NCBI GenBank assembly: GCA_049975425.1
Contig: JBNGDI010000011.1
Location: 1 to 64,000 of the forward strand
Direction of reading: 5' to 3'
DNA length: 64,000 nucleotides
Source: HyVt-105 sp049975425
Lineage (GTDB): Bacteria > Bacteroidota > Bacteroidia > Bacteroidales > VadinHA17
Position 1 is the stretch's first letter. Each line of letters begins with the position of its first letter. The notes under the pieces are model-generated. The model saw nothing but the letters and a program-made list of their open reading frames with translations, did not search any database and was not told where the DNA came from. Shown piece by piece: positions 51,069 to 61,229 of this stretch. The position numbers were made by a program, and so were the translations under genes.

Positions 51069-52580
51069 TCAATCAAGGATAATCGGCTGATCGTTCAGCC
51101 ATCTTTTCCTGCATCCGAAGACCAGGTTCAGTCCGAAACGAACATTTACCGAATTGAAATTGTTTGGTAGCAGGAAGCCGTCCAGGTCCCTGAAATCTTC
51201 TGTTGTAGCCTGAATTTTAGTAAAGTTCAGAGGAATCCTGTCGGTGATCAGGTAGAAATGAAACGGACCGCCCTTGATCACCACTCCTGCACCCAGGTTG
51301 TCATAAGCATGGTTCATCATGGAATAGCTGAGGCTGAGGCTGAAAAATTTTGCCAGAAAGGCATTGGCAGAAAGTGTAACCGATTGCCTCACTTTTTTCC
51401 CGATGAATTCACTTCGCGAAACCACCCCGAAAGAAAGCATGTCATCCAACTGGTATTCTCCCGCGAGGTAAAGCTTGGGTGAAAGAAAGGTGGTATATGC
51501 CTGAGCATGATCGCTTACCTGAAACAATCCGGCAATGGAATCCAGCAGGGCCTCGGCTTCCTTGTCCAGATCAAACTCCGCATTGGCTACCAATCCTTCC
51601 GACAGGTCAAATCCGGTAAATTCAAACGTACCGTCCTGTTTGAAATTATATGTATTGGCCCCCCAGTGAATGTAGCCCAGGTCAATCAAACTGGCTGATA
51701 CCACCAGCCTTTCGAGCACACGGTATTCCATACCCAGATCCAGCCCCAGTCCCAGGTTCTTCGTATTCAGGATTGTGCCTGCAATTTCCGAATCGGGAAT
51801 ATCCTGAAAGGTTATGTCATCAATCTCTCCTTCCTGGTTTTTGGTGACTTCGATCGGGGCGGAAACATTCAGGGAGAGATTGGAATGAAAGCGCAGGTCG
51901 AAAGTAGTGGGATCGGTATACAGGCCAATATCCGGAAGAGGGCTTCCCGTTTGAATATTGAAAACACCCAGCAACACTTTGGGCTTGAATCCGATATTCA
52001 GCTTCGGTGTGACTTCTCTGGCAAACCCCAGGCCAAATTCATGGAAGGCATTTACATTGATGCCCAGGTCGCTGAAATCGGCCGTTTCTCCCAGAAAATC
52101 TCCATTCCCCTGCAGGGCAATAGCAAACAGGTCGCGCGGCAGGGAAACGTTCGCAGTCACCCTTTCGGTAACATCCAGATACACATAGGTGTTTTTCGAC
52201 CTGAAGCCCATGCTCAGCAGGCTCACATTCACCTCCGGGGAAAGCAGGCTTCTTTTATTCAAACCGGCTATAAATTCTCCTATATCATAGGAAGGGTGAA
52301 ATATGGTGATCATCGAATCTCGATATTCACCGGTACCCCGGAAAATCACGTCTTCCACATTGAAAAGGGTATTTGAAAAACTGGCATAGGTAGAAGAAAA
52401 TCCGGGCATACCGAGAAATACATTGCACCGGAAAACCTTGGCCGGATTCAAATACCTGGCGGCCGGGGTGTTTTTCAGAAAATAAAGGGTGTTGTTTTGC
52501 TGACCGGAAACAGGCACGAGCAACAAAAATCCCAGGAGCACCAAGGTGGCATATCTTTTTATTTTGACAGTGTGGATCAT
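51069..52580 (-). CDS. DUF5723 outer-membrane barrel protein
   Basis: A 503-residue exported protein with signal peptide (ATLVLLGFLLLVPVSGQ) followed by the DUF5723 start LKNTPAARYLNPAKVFRCNV, then FLGMPGFSSTYAS. The body is beta-rich and ends in an outer-membrane-barrel-like strand. The frame is open to 52643; the ATG at 52580 gives a normal signal peptide. It is paired with the large lipoprotein encoded 52 bp upstream. It may be an assembly or transport barrel, function unknown. Confidence 0.78.
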   Translation of the reverse strand: MIHTVKIKRYATLVLLGFLLLVPVSGQQNNTLYFLKNTPAARYLNPAKVFRCNVFLGMPGFSSTYASFSNTLFNVEDVIFRGTGEYRDSMITIFHPSYDIGEFIAGLNKRSLLSPEVNVSLLSMGFRSKNTYVYLDVTERVTANVSLPRDLFAIALQGNGDFLGETADFSDLGINVNAFHEFGLGFAREVTPKLNIGFKPKVLLGVFNIQTGSPLPDIGLYTDPTTFDLRFHSNLSLNVSAPIEVTKNQEGEIDDITFQDIPDSEIAGTILNTKNLGLGLDLGMEYRVLERLVVSASLIDLGYIHWGANTYNFKQDGTFEFTGFDLSEGLVANAEFDLDKEAEALLDSIAGLFQVSDHAQAYTTFLSPKLYLAGEYQLDDMLSFGVVSRSEFIGKKVRQSVTLSANAFLAKFFSLSLSYSMMNHAYDNLGAGVVIKGGPFHFYLITDRIPLNFTKIQATTEDFRDLDGFLLPNNFNSVNVRFGLNLVFGCRKRWLNDQPIILD

Positions 52581-52632
52581 GGATCTGTTGTTTTTCTTTA
52601 TACCGAAATGTTTCAAACCGTGTATTACAAAA

Positions 52633-54756
52633 TTATAATTCAAAGGGAAAACTGAATTCTGTAAGCAGGCCTATATTAAAATTCAGGCTGTAATAAGTCA
52701 TCAGTTTCACGGGGGCTGTCCCCCCACCCGAAGTAGTCAATGTCACATTGATAATAAGCTGGGTCGATGCGGACAGATCGGCAAAGAACTCGCTCTCCAG
52801 ATCAATTACCGTGGTATATTCCGAAGGGGTTTCCACAATCCCATCTGCATTGACCGGGGCAGCGGCCAGCAGCTCAACATCCAGGGGCGTCCCGGTGGTA
52901 TGGCTCACCGAGTCATAAGGAGTGATCTGAAAATTCAGGTCCATGGGGAACCAGTTCTCGGTAACTCCCAGGTAAATCTTACTATAGGCAATATTGGTCG
53001 GGTCAAAATCCTCACCAATATCCACTTCAACCGTATCGACAAGGGAAAGACTGCTGGCCGAAAAATCCAGGGGGATTTCAGCTTCCAGACCCACATCAAT
53101 GCGGCTTCTGTCGGTCACGAAATTGCTGATGGTATTATCTTCCTCGGGGTTAACTGTGGCAGACCCTGAAAATACCACTTCAAACGGAGGAGGAAGTACC
53201 AGAAGGTCTTCCAGATTGGTGTTGGCATTGTCGAACCTCAGGGTATCGGTGATGAAAAGGTCCAGGGTATCAGTCGGGAAGCTGATCACTTCGGGTTGAG
53301 CCCCCAGGTCTGTCGAAGACCCTCCGTCAAAATATCCCGTCATGTCCAAGGCCAGCTCTATGGGAATACCGAACGAATTGGTATAGAAAAACTGGATCCT
53401 CGGATCAGCAAGCTGGAATGTGCCTGTAATTCGGTCAAGCACCTCATCCTCAATTTTTACGGTATCCTGGTCGAAGGTTTCTACCATATGTCCCAGATAG
53501 CCTTCAATATAAGCAAACGAAATGTTATCAACAGTGAATTCAAGGACGAGGTCGTCGGTAAGATCGAAAGTAACCATGTTATTGGAAGAAACTATCTCTA
53601 TCTCATATTCAAAGGGGAATATATTATAGGGCTGGATAGGATCGGTGGTCATATCCACCTTCACATCATCCAGCAGGAGGGTTCCCGGCGTGGGATTGCC
53701 TCCGTTATACGGAATGATCATTTCATATTCCGGTACAGACCCGTTTACCGTGGCCGAAGGCAAAACGATCCTGACCAGAATATCTTCCTGAATATTCGAA
53801 GTAACGGAATAATTGATCTCGGCCGTTTTGATAATGATCTCACGCACTTCTTCTCCTCCGCTCATCCCAAGGTCCATGCTCCCTGCATCCTGTGCAAAAA
53901 CCTGGTCGGGCAGAATCGCGGTACCGGATGATATTACTACATTTTCCGCCTGGACATCGAACCTGATCTGATCAGTCAGATCAATCAACACAGGATCGGA
54001 ACTGCCGGGTGTGCCGAACCCGATGATCTGGACGGTAAATTCGTTGTTGATCAGGGTAAGGCCGGCAAGATCGATCTGGCGGGTCTGCGACCCCCCGTTG
54101 GCTGCCACATTGTTGAATATAATGGTTCCAACTTCGGTACTGTTGGCATCGACCACGCGTACTTCCACCGGGTCGAGTTCTACAGGCAGCTCATTGGTAA
54201 GGGTAACATAAACGGTGCCGCTGGAAAAGGTTACCATGGCATAGTTGCCGAAAGACGGAGTGGTATAGGAACCTGCATCAACGGGGGGGCTGATGGCAGG
54301 AAAAACGGCATTTTGTCCGTCATTCCCTGTAATTTCAGATTGATAGGGTTCCGGCAGGTTGCCGGCTATTTCCTGGAGGCTGATATTTCTTACTGTTGAA
54401 AAATCATCTATGGATAATTCTCCTGCAGTAAATGTTTTGGTTTCCGGCCCCGACTCGGGGATGGATGACGGGATCTCTATCAGTTCGTTCACATCGAACG
54501 AGATGATGCTGTCTTCCTTAAAAAGAATGGAAATGGACTGATCCGGGTTGAAACGTACCGTGGTATCATCGGCTTCAATGGCATTCCCGAGATCAAGGCG
54601 CCCCCTGGCCATTTTCAGGGCTACTTTGGGATTCAGTTCTCCCTGATTCGAAAAGGTATCCATGTCCCACGTGTCTTTCACACAGGAATCCAGGCCGGTA
54701 AGCAAAATACCACATGTAACAGCAATAATAATGAATGGGCTTATACGTGCTTTCAT
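52633..54756 (-). CDS. Large repeat-containing surface lipoprotein of unknown family
   Basis: A 707-residue exported protein with signal peptide and a lipobox-like LTGLDSCVKDTWD. The mature part is acidic and beta-rich, with recurring stretches such as LDMTGYFDGGSSTDLGAQPE and QIDLAGLTLINNEFTVQI that look like repeated immunoglobulin-like domains. I do not recognise the family. It is upstream of the DUF5723 barrel on the same strand, so the two may be partners at the outer membrane. Confidence 0.6.
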   Translation of the reverse strand: MKARISPFIIIAVTCGILLTGLDSCVKDTWDMDTFSNQGELNPKVALKMARGRLDLGNAIEADDTTVRFNPDQSISILFKEDSIISFDVNELIEIPSSIPESGPETKTFTAGELSIDDFSTVRNISLQEIAGNLPEPYQSEITGNDGQNAVFPAISPPVDAGSYTTPSFGNYAMVTFSSGTVYVTLTNELPVELDPVEVRVVDANSTEVGTIIFNNVAANGGSQTRQIDLAGLTLINNEFTVQIIGFGTPGSSDPVLIDLTDQIRFDVQAENVVISSGTAILPDQVFAQDAGSMDLGMSGGEEVREIIIKTAEINYSVTSNIQEDILVRIVLPSATVNGSVPEYEMIIPYNGGNPTPGTLLLDDVKVDMTTDPIQPYNIFPFEYEIEIVSSNNMVTFDLTDDLVLEFTVDNISFAYIEGYLGHMVETFDQDTVKIEDEVLDRITGTFQLADPRIQFFYTNSFGIPIELALDMTGYFDGGSSTDLGAQPEVISFPTDTLDLFITDTLRFDNANTNLEDLLVLPPPFEVVFSGSATVNPEEDNTISNFVTDRSRIDVGLEAEIPLDFSASSLSLVDTVEVDIGEDFDPTNIAYSKIYLGVTENWFPMDLNFQITPYDSVSHTTGTPLDVELLAAAPVNADGIVETPSEYTTVIDLESEFFADLSASTQLIINVTLTTSGGGTAPVKLMTYYSLNFNIGLLTEFSFPFEL

Positions 54757-54780
54757 GATCCGATGAGGTTTTTCAATGTA

Positions 54781-57549
54781 TCATTGTACGGAATAATTCA
54801 TTAAAAAGTTATCCCGGCCTCCTACAATCAGATTGAACCGGGAACTGCTTTCCCGAAGTTTCCCAATGGTAAAAGGTGAACTTCCCGGTAGTGGGAAACC
54901 CTGGTAAAGGTTCCCGTCCTGATTGATCAGATAGATACGGTTCAGGGAAGGAACAACCACCCCGATCTTTCTGTCCCTTCCGGAAAATTCATAAATATGA
55001 ACTACGGGAAATGCAGGCGCTTCGAAGTCCATCTGAAAACGCAGTGACTGATTGGCATTGAACACCCTGAGCCGTTTCCCGTCAAGAAATATATATTCTT
55101 TCCTCCCGTTCCCGTCCAGGTCGGCATATTCAAAATAATGATCCTGACTGAAGGTGTCTGGCTGCATGAATTCCACCTTTCCGTCAAAATAAAGACGGTA
55201 CACACGTCCGTTTTGTCCTGTGGTAACAATACTTGCAGGTCTGTTCCCTCCTTCATCCAGCTTGAAATGATTCAACGACGAATGGGGAAACTGCTCGCCG
55301 GGAACTACCCTGGGATTCCCCCGGCGATCCAGAATGTAGGTGCGGTAAGTATCATGAAATACAATATAATCGCGTGACCCCAGCCTGAAATGCTGGGGAG
55401 GCACCTGAACAATATGTTCGGTTTTTTCCGCTTCCCAGCCGCTCACCAGATTGCCTTCCTTTGAATACACGTAGATATTCCTGTCTTCCGAAGCCACAAA
55501 AATGCGGTAGTTCCCATTGTTTTCATAATCAAACAGGGCCATGGGAGCCGTGGCGGGGGAACGAAGATGAACAGGGTAACGTTCCACGTAATTCCCGTTC
55601 CTGTCAATCAGATGCAACTGATGCCGTGTATTAAACAGATACTGCAGTTTCCCGTTTCCGTAATAATCAATCTGATACACTTCCCCCGTGATTGGCTCCT
55701 TCATGGGCAATTTCCACAGGATACGTCCGGCTTCATTCAGCAGGTACAGGTTGTGACTCACATCCTGCACCAGGATCTCACGGTTGGCAGTGTAATGATT
55801 CAGTACCAGCTGTGGTTTCATCCTGACGGCGGTATCGAGCATACTTTCCCATACCGTACCGGTGATTTCCCGGTAAACCGGGCTGTATTTCAGGAACAGG
55901 TTGTTGTATACCATACTTCCTCCGGCACTGAACTGAAAGGCCAGACCCTGAAGTTTCTGAAAAATCTCCCGGTTTTCCTCCAGTGTGCGACAAACACCCG
56001 GAGAAAAAAAGACGGGAAGATTTTCAATGATCCGGGGCAGGTTGACGAAAAAATGAAAATGCGAACGGGCAGAGAGGTATTCCGTAAAATCGGCATAAAT
56101 CAGATCATTCTGCAGCGTTCGTCCCAGTATATTGTGATGAACGAATACCGATAATGCTTCCTTTGACTGACCAAAGACCAGGTGATTCTTTACTACCGTA
56201 ACAAACCGGTATTCCTCTCCGGAAAACAGATCACCCAGCAGCAAGGATGGTATATCGGTGAAAGGCAGTTCCCATGCATCAAATTCGGTTTCAGGGTCGA
56301 TCCGGATCCGGTGCCGGAAACGACCCGCCCGTGCACCCGTTTTTTTTTCATACGACTCAACAAATGCTTCCACCTGCCCCCTTGCCATCTGTTCACTTTT
56401 GGCCGAAATGGCCACAAACTGGTTCCCCCGTGGACCCAGGTTCCGGCTGTCGGTAACCACCAGCGCTGCTTCCCCGTTAAATATGCCCGACAGAAGGGCT
56501 CGGATATCCATACCGGTTTTCACCCTTACCTGTTGCCAGCGGTTTTCCATTGAACGGTATCCGCCTTTGTGCTTCAGATATTCATCTACCCGAAAATAAT
56601 ACTGATCCAGATCATCCAGCGCCATAGAGGCAAACCACACGGTATTGGCAGGCAGTACCTGTTCGATTTCACGTTCGCGGGGCGATTGTCCCCTGAACAG
56701 GTTCAGCAAGTGAGCCGATGAATCATCGGTATGGGAAAAACCATTGAATAACAGCGCTTCTTCCTTCACATTCACATCCAGTTCGGCCCAGTTTCCAATT
56801 GAGCCTAGTGAACCGGTCTTTTTCGAATATTCCTGATTCAGCAGGGCCGAAGCCAGCGATATAAAACGGTTCAGATGAATAAATACATTGGCATCCACAT
56901 TTTTCCCGGCTGTATTCCATACCTCACGAAAACCTGCCGTTTCCCCAATACCTTCCGGGAGATCCAGCTGGCGGATGGCTTTTTCCACCATCACGTCCGA
57001 ACGACTCATTAAAAAATACCCGTTCGTCAAAGAAAAATGATAATCCGCAGGGACTTCGCTTTCCGAAAAAACCACCTGGTAGATACGGGTGTTTTCATAA
57101 GGCCTGGACTCTATCTGGATGCTGTCGGCCAGACCGCCCAGCAAATCCGGCAGCGATCTTCTTCTGCTTCTTTCCGGAATACCGGTCACCAGTAAAAATT
57201 CCGCTTTCCCTGAAATAATGGGGAAAATCCCTATCAGGCATTCCTTTTCCCTGTACAAAGGAAACAACCCGGGACAGGAACGTGCCAGTGAATCCAGGTG
57301 GATCAGTTGCTGCTCGAATCTCTCTATAACCGGCAGGGCCTCCAGTTCGTTCCAGATGGGATTGTCTCTCCTCACCGATCCGAAAACATCAGCTATACTT
57401 TTCCCTTTCACAAGAAGAGCGGCATCTTCGGGCATAGCCTTCAGCAAATCATCCCCCTGAACAGAATGCACAGGCATTCTGATCCACAGAACCAGTATAA
57501 CAGCCAGAACAATCGCAACCACAGGGATCCAGAGGTACTTTCTCGACAT
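54781..57549 (-). CDS. Membrane-anchored DUF3352-like protein with C-terminal beta-propeller
   Basis: A 922-residue protein with one N-terminal anchor (LWIPVVAIVLAVILVLWI). The first part (about 35-560) resembles DUF3352 proteins (DAALLVKGKSIADVFG near the start, ANTVWFASMALDDLDQYY). The second part (about 610-920) has propeller-like blades, for example YQIDYYGNGKLQYLFNTRHQ, DYENNGNYRIFVASEDRN and DLDGNGRKEYIFLDGKRL, with FG-GAP-like Asp/Gly turns. A periplasmic sensor or scaffold is possible; function unknown. It is the first gene of the minus-strand set. Confidence 0.6.
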   Translation of the reverse strand: MSRKYLWIPVVAIVLAVILVLWIRMPVHSVQGDDLLKAMPEDAALLVKGKSIADVFGSVRRDNPIWNELEALPVIERFEQQLIHLDSLARSCPGLFPLYREKECLIGIFPIISGKAEFLLVTGIPERSRRRSLPDLLGGLADSIQIESRPYENTRIYQVVFSESEVPADYHFSLTNGYFLMSRSDVMVEKAIRQLDLPEGIGETAGFREVWNTAGKNVDANVFIHLNRFISLASALLNQEYSKKTGSLGSIGNWAELDVNVKEEALLFNGFSHTDDSSAHLLNLFRGQSPREREIEQVLPANTVWFASMALDDLDQYYFRVDEYLKHKGGYRSMENRWQQVRVKTGMDIRALLSGIFNGEAALVVTDSRNLGPRGNQFVAISAKSEQMARGQVEAFVESYEKKTGARAGRFRHRIRIDPETEFDAWELPFTDIPSLLLGDLFSGEEYRFVTVVKNHLVFGQSKEALSVFVHHNILGRTLQNDLIYADFTEYLSARSHFHFFVNLPRIIENLPVFFSPGVCRTLEENREIFQKLQGLAFQFSAGGSMVYNNLFLKYSPVYREITGTVWESMLDTAVRMKPQLVLNHYTANREILVQDVSHNLYLLNEAGRILWKLPMKEPITGEVYQIDYYGNGKLQYLFNTRHQLHLIDRNGNYVERYPVHLRSPATAPMALFDYENNGNYRIFVASEDRNIYVYSKEGNLVSGWEAEKTEHIVQVPPQHFRLGSRDYIVFHDTYRTYILDRRGNPRVVPGEQFPHSSLNHFKLDEGGNRPASIVTTGQNGRVYRLYFDGKVEFMQPDTFSQDHYFEYADLDGNGRKEYIFLDGKRLRVFNANQSLRFQMDFEAPAFPVVHIYEFSGRDRKIGVVVPSLNRIYLINQDGNLYQGFPLPGSSPFTIGKLRESSSRFNLIVGGRDNFLMNYSVQ

Positions 57550-57681
57550 AACAAGCCGGGTTTTTTATTCCCTCGCTAAATTAGGAAATTAATTCCATTG
57601 CCGGGAACAATCGGCTACAGACCTTTTAACAAACATATGAACGGCTTCTGTCAAGAGGTATGACTGGAATGAAAAAGAATT

Positions 57682-57689
57682 TATCTTTG
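57682..57689 (+). promoter_or_regulatory. -7 element of the TonB receptor gene
   Basis: TATCTTTG, a full match to TAnnTTTG, 31 bp before the ATG. No convincing -33 element. Confidence 0.5.
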
Positions 57690-57720
57690 CTTTTTCTGTT
57701 TTTTTAAAATTGAATTTTCC

Positions 57721-60123
57721 ATGCGTTTGATTGCCTGTTTCGCTCTTCTGATGTTGCTTTTTCCCATAGGGTATTCCCAGACCCTGCAGGTCTTCAGCAA
57801 AGTAACGGGCAAACCCGTTGAAAACGTATACCTCTATACCCACCATTTCTCAACATCGGCCCTGACCGACGCAGAGGGAAAAGCCAGTCTGGAAGCATTT
57901 CACGAAACGGATACCATTTATTTCCAGCACACTTCCTTTTCTCCAGTTGCCTGTACGAAAAATGAGCTCGCGGCAGTCGGGTACAGGATATATCTTGACC
58001 GAAGGGTTAGAACACTGGATGAGTTCGTAATATCGGTATACCGCTGGCAGCAGGACAGAAGGGAGGTGCCCCGGAAAATCACCTCAGTAAAGGAAGCCGA
58101 GGTAAAACTTATGAATCCTCAAACTACCGCCGATTTACTGGGCACCACCGGAGAAGTATTCATTCAGAAAAGTCAGCTCGGAGGAGGCAGTCCTATGATC
58201 AGAGGATTTGCCGCCAATTCGGTGCTGCTGGTTGTAGACGGTGTACGTATGAACAACGCCATCTACCGCAGCGGGAACCTGCAGAATGTCATTTCACTTG
58301 ATCCCAATATGATTGAAATCTCGGAAGTGATTTTCGGCCCCGGATCGGTAATATACGGTAGCGACGCCCTGGGCGGAGTCATGGATTTCCATACCCGGAC
58401 TGTGAACCTGTCTACCGGAAAGGGGGGACGGTTCTCTGTAAGGGCCATGACACGCTATTCTACTGCCAACAGGGAAAAAACGGGACATCTTTCACTGAAT
58501 GCAGGTTTCGAAAAATGGGGATTCCTTACCGGAATATCATACCACCGTTTCAACGACCTGCGTATGGGCAATACCGGCCATGAAGAATACCGTCGGGAAG
58601 AATACGTGGTGCGGATAAACGGAACCGATAGCATCATAAAAAATAAAAATCCGAACATTCAGAAGTTTTCAGGCTATAGCCAACTGAATATTACCCAGAA
58701 GATTAGATACCGGGCAGGTGATCACCTGAACCTGGAATACGGATTCCATTATTCCAGGCTGTCTGACATCCCCCGGTACGACAGATTGATACAGTACCGC
58801 GAAGGAAAACTGAGGTTCGCAGAATGGTACTACGGCCCGCAAAAATGGATCATGAATCACTTCCTGGCAGAATATGGCCGAGCAACGCGCTGGTTCGACA
58901 GGGCCCGTCTGGTTGTAGCCCACCAGGGTGTGGAAGAAAGCCGGAACAACCGGAAACTGAACGATCCCGATTTGAACAGCCAGGTAGAACATGTGGATGC
59001 ATTTAGCCTGAATCTCGATATGGAAAAAACTGCCGGACAGGGCAATACCTTTTTTTACGGTTTGGAAGCTGTTTACAACCATGTGGCATCCCGTGCCTCC
59101 ACCCGAAATATCCTCACGGGAGAGGCCGTCCCGGCCCCCACCCGCTATCCCGATGGATATAACCATTACCATACCCTGGCCGCTTATTTCAGTTACAAAA
59201 AAAACTTTTCCGAAAGGCTCACCCTGCTGGCCGGCCTCAGGTATAACCGCACCGGCCTGCATTCTTTCATTAACGATACATCATTTTACCACCTCCCGTT
59301 TACCCATATCACCCTGGCCAACGGAGCATTGAACGGTTCGGCCGGCCTGGTTTTCCGTCCGGGCCCCAACTGGCAGATCAACCTGAATGCAGCCACCGGC
59401 TTTCGTTCACCCAACCTTGACGATGTAGGAAAAGTGTTTGAATCGGGCGACGGTGTAGTGGTGGTCCCTAATCCCGAATTGAAACCCGAATATGTCTACA
59501 ATGTAGATCTGGGTATTCTCCGCTTTTTCGGAGAAAAAACCAGAATCAACCTGACAGGTTTTTACTGCATAGTGGATGGCCTGATGGTAAGGCGCGATTT
59601 TCTGTTCAACGGACGGGATACCATCGTGTATTTCGGTGAGCCGGCCAGGGTCAATGCCCTGGTCAATGCCGAAAGCGCCACCATTGCCGGAGCCAGCCTA
59701 TCGGTCCTGGCAGGTATAGCCCCGCATCTCTCGCTCAGAGGCGGTTTCACCTGGCAAACAGGGAAAACCTCGGCAGGAGAACCTGTCAGGCACGTGGCCC
59801 CTCCTTTCGGGAACGCACACATTCTGTATCAACAAAAACGTTTTACCTCAGACATGTATGTGCGGTTCAATCTCACCAAACCCTACACGGCCATGTCACC
59901 GTCGGAAATCGACAAGGCCTATCTCTATGCAAAAGACTCTAACGGAAATCCTTATTCTCCCGGCTGGTACACCCTGAATATCAAAACATCGTTCTCATTC
60001 CGGGAATACCTTGAAATTGATCTGGGTGTCGAAAACATACTGAACCACCGATACCGTCCGTATTCCTCAGGCATTGTGGCTCCCGGCAGAAACCTGATCA
60101 TCGCCGCCCGGCTGCGTATCTGA
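57721..60123 (+). CDS. TonB-dependent outer-membrane receptor
   Basis: An 800-residue receptor with a signal peptide, an N-terminal carboxypeptidase-regulatory-like domain (about 20-100; LQVFSKVTGKPVENVYLY), a plug domain (VFIQKSQLGGGSPMIRGFAA, DGVRMNNAIYRSGNL, FGPGSVIYGSDALGGVMDF) and a beta-barrel ending VAPGRNLIIAARLRI. The plug wording resembles hemoglobin/heme-type receptors. No SusD partner is encoded beside it, so glycan uptake is unlikely. Heme or a metal complex is the most likely ligand. Confidence 0.85.
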   Translation: MRLIACFALLMLLFPIGYSQTLQVFSKVTGKPVENVYLYTHHFSTSALTDAEGKASLEAFHETDTIYFQHTSFSPVACTKNELAAVGYRIYLDRRVRTLDEFVISVYRWQQDRREVPRKITSVKEAEVKLMNPQTTADLLGTTGEVFIQKSQLGGGSPMIRGFAANSVLLVVDGVRMNNAIYRSGNLQNVISLDPNMIEISEVIFGPGSVIYGSDALGGVMDFHTRTVNLSTGKGGRFSVRAMTRYSTANREKTGHLSLNAGFEKWGFLTGISYHRFNDLRMGNTGHEEYRREEYVVRINGTDSIIKNKNPNIQKFSGYSQLNITQKIRYRAGDHLNLEYGFHYSRLSDIPRYDRLIQYREGKLRFAEWYYGPQKWIMNHFLAEYGRATRWFDRARLVVAHQGVEESRNNRKLNDPDLNSQVEHVDAFSLNLDMEKTAGQGNTFFYGLEAVYNHVASRASTRNILTGEAVPAPTRYPDGYNHYHTLAAYFSYKKNFSERLTLLAGLRYNRTGLHSFINDTSFYHLPFTHITLANGALNGSAGLVFRPGPNWQINLNAATGFRSPNLDDVGKVFESGDGVVVVPNPELKPEYVYNVDLGILRFFGEKTRINLTGFYCIVDGLMVRRDFLFNGRDTIVYFGEPARVNALVNAESATIAGASLSVLAGIAPHLSLRGGFTWQTGKTSAGEPVRHVAPPFGNAHILYQQKRFTSDMYVRFNLTKPYTAMSPSEIDKAYLYAKDSNGNPYSPGWYTLNIKTSFSFREYLEIDLGVENILNHRYRPYSSGIVAPGRNLIIAARLRI

Positions 60124-60169
60124 GAAATGGAAAGGATAACAGATATCCGGCACCTTCATTCAATTTTAT

Positions 60170-60177
60170 TAACTTTG
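60170..60177 (+). promoter_or_regulatory. -7 element of the radical SAM gene
   Basis: TAACTTTG, a full match to TAnnTTTG, 20 bp before the ATG at 60198. Confidence 0.5.
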
Positions 60178-60197
60178 CCTCCATACTCTTTCTTCCT

Positions 60198-61148
60198 ATG
60201 ATAGCATTTGGTCCCATTCCATCCCGCCGCCTGGGCCGAAGCCTGGGTATCAACAACATCCCTCCGAAATACTGTTCTTACTCCTGTGTTTACTGCCAGG
60301 TGGGCAAAGCCATGAAAATGGACATCCACCGGGACCATTTTTATAATCCGGAATATATACTGGAACAAACCCATGAAAAAATCAGGCAGGCGAAAAAAAA
60401 GGGGGAGAAGATCGATTACCTCAGCCTGGTGCCCGACGGAGAACCTACCCTGGATATCAACCTGGGAGAGATCATTACCGGTTTGAAAACACTTGGGTAT
60501 CCCGTGGCCGTGATCAGCAACAGTACGCTCCTGTGGCGCACCGACGTGCAGAACGAGCTACTCCCGGCCGACTGGATCAGTGTTAAGGTTGATGCGATTA
60601 ATGAGGCCGTGTGGAAAAAGATCGACAGACCTTACAAATCACTTGAATTGCCTGTTATTCTGAAAGGAATAGTGGATTTCAGAAAAATATACAACGGCAT
60701 CTTCACTACCGAAACCATGCTGGCCAGGGGGTACAACGACAGCCTGGAGGAAATGGAAAAAATCGCCCGGTTTATTGCACCTCTGAATCCCCACAAATCC
60801 TACCTGAGCATCCCCACCCGTCCTCCGGCGGTAAAATCGGTCAAACCCCCCGACGAAACATTTCTGAATGCCGCATTTCATATATTCAAGCAACACATGG
60901 AACCGGTGGAATTGCTGATCGGTTATGAAGGAAATGCCTTTGCTTTTACAGGAAACGCATACGACGATATTCTCAGCATCACGGCGGTCCACCCCCTGAG
61001 ACGAGAAGCCGTGGAGCAACTCCTGAAAAAAGCCGGAAGCAACTGGGAACTGGTCGATCTTATGCTCGAAAACGGAGAACTCATCAAAACCGAATACGAG
61101 GGATCGGTTTTTTATATAAGAAAACTACAACGGAAAACCCTGGAATAA
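60198..61148 (+). CDS. Radical SAM protein (COG0731 / wyosine-type family)
   Basis: A 316-residue radical SAM enzyme. The 4Fe-4S motif CxxxCxxC is in YCSYSCVYCQVG and the start GPIPSRRLGRSLGINN is the family hallmark. Later VPDGEPTLDINLGE and AVISNSTLLW follow. Bacterial members are annotated as Fe-S oxidoreductases of unknown substrate; related archaeal enzymes act in wyosine tRNA modification, but bacteria lack that base, so the role is open. Confidence 0.85.
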   Translation: MIAFGPIPSRRLGRSLGINNIPPKYCSYSCVYCQVGKAMKMDIHRDHFYNPEYILEQTHEKIRQAKKKGEKIDYLSLVPDGEPTLDINLGEIITGLKTLGYPVAVISNSTLLWRTDVQNELLPADWISVKVDAINEAVWKKIDRPYKSLELPVILKGIVDFRKIYNGIFTTETMLARGYNDSLEEMEKIARFIAPLNPHKSYLSIPTRPPAVKSVKPPDETFLNAAFHIFKQHMEPVELLIGYEGNAFAFTGNAYDDILSITAVHPLRREAVEQLLKKAGSNWELVDLMLENGELIKTEYEGSVFYIRKLQRKTLE

Positions 61149-61177
61149 CCTACCTCCCCAACCTGTTTTGGAATTCC

Positions 61178-61205
61178 ATGCGGATTAAATTATTTTTAAC
61201 CGCAT
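61178..61205. repeat. Hairpin downstream of the radical SAM gene
   Basis: ATGCGG(A)TTAAA pairs with TTTAACCGCAT, an 11-bp stem with one bulged A. No T-run follows, so it is a weak terminator at best. It lies between the radical SAM and GNAT-like genes. Confidence 0.4.
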
Positions 61206-61229
61206 TATTACTCAACCGATCACATTGAT

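Noticed and set aside
61178..61205. Hairpin as an intrinsic terminator
   Set aside because: AT-rich stem with a bulge and no T-run after it; kept only as a repeat.
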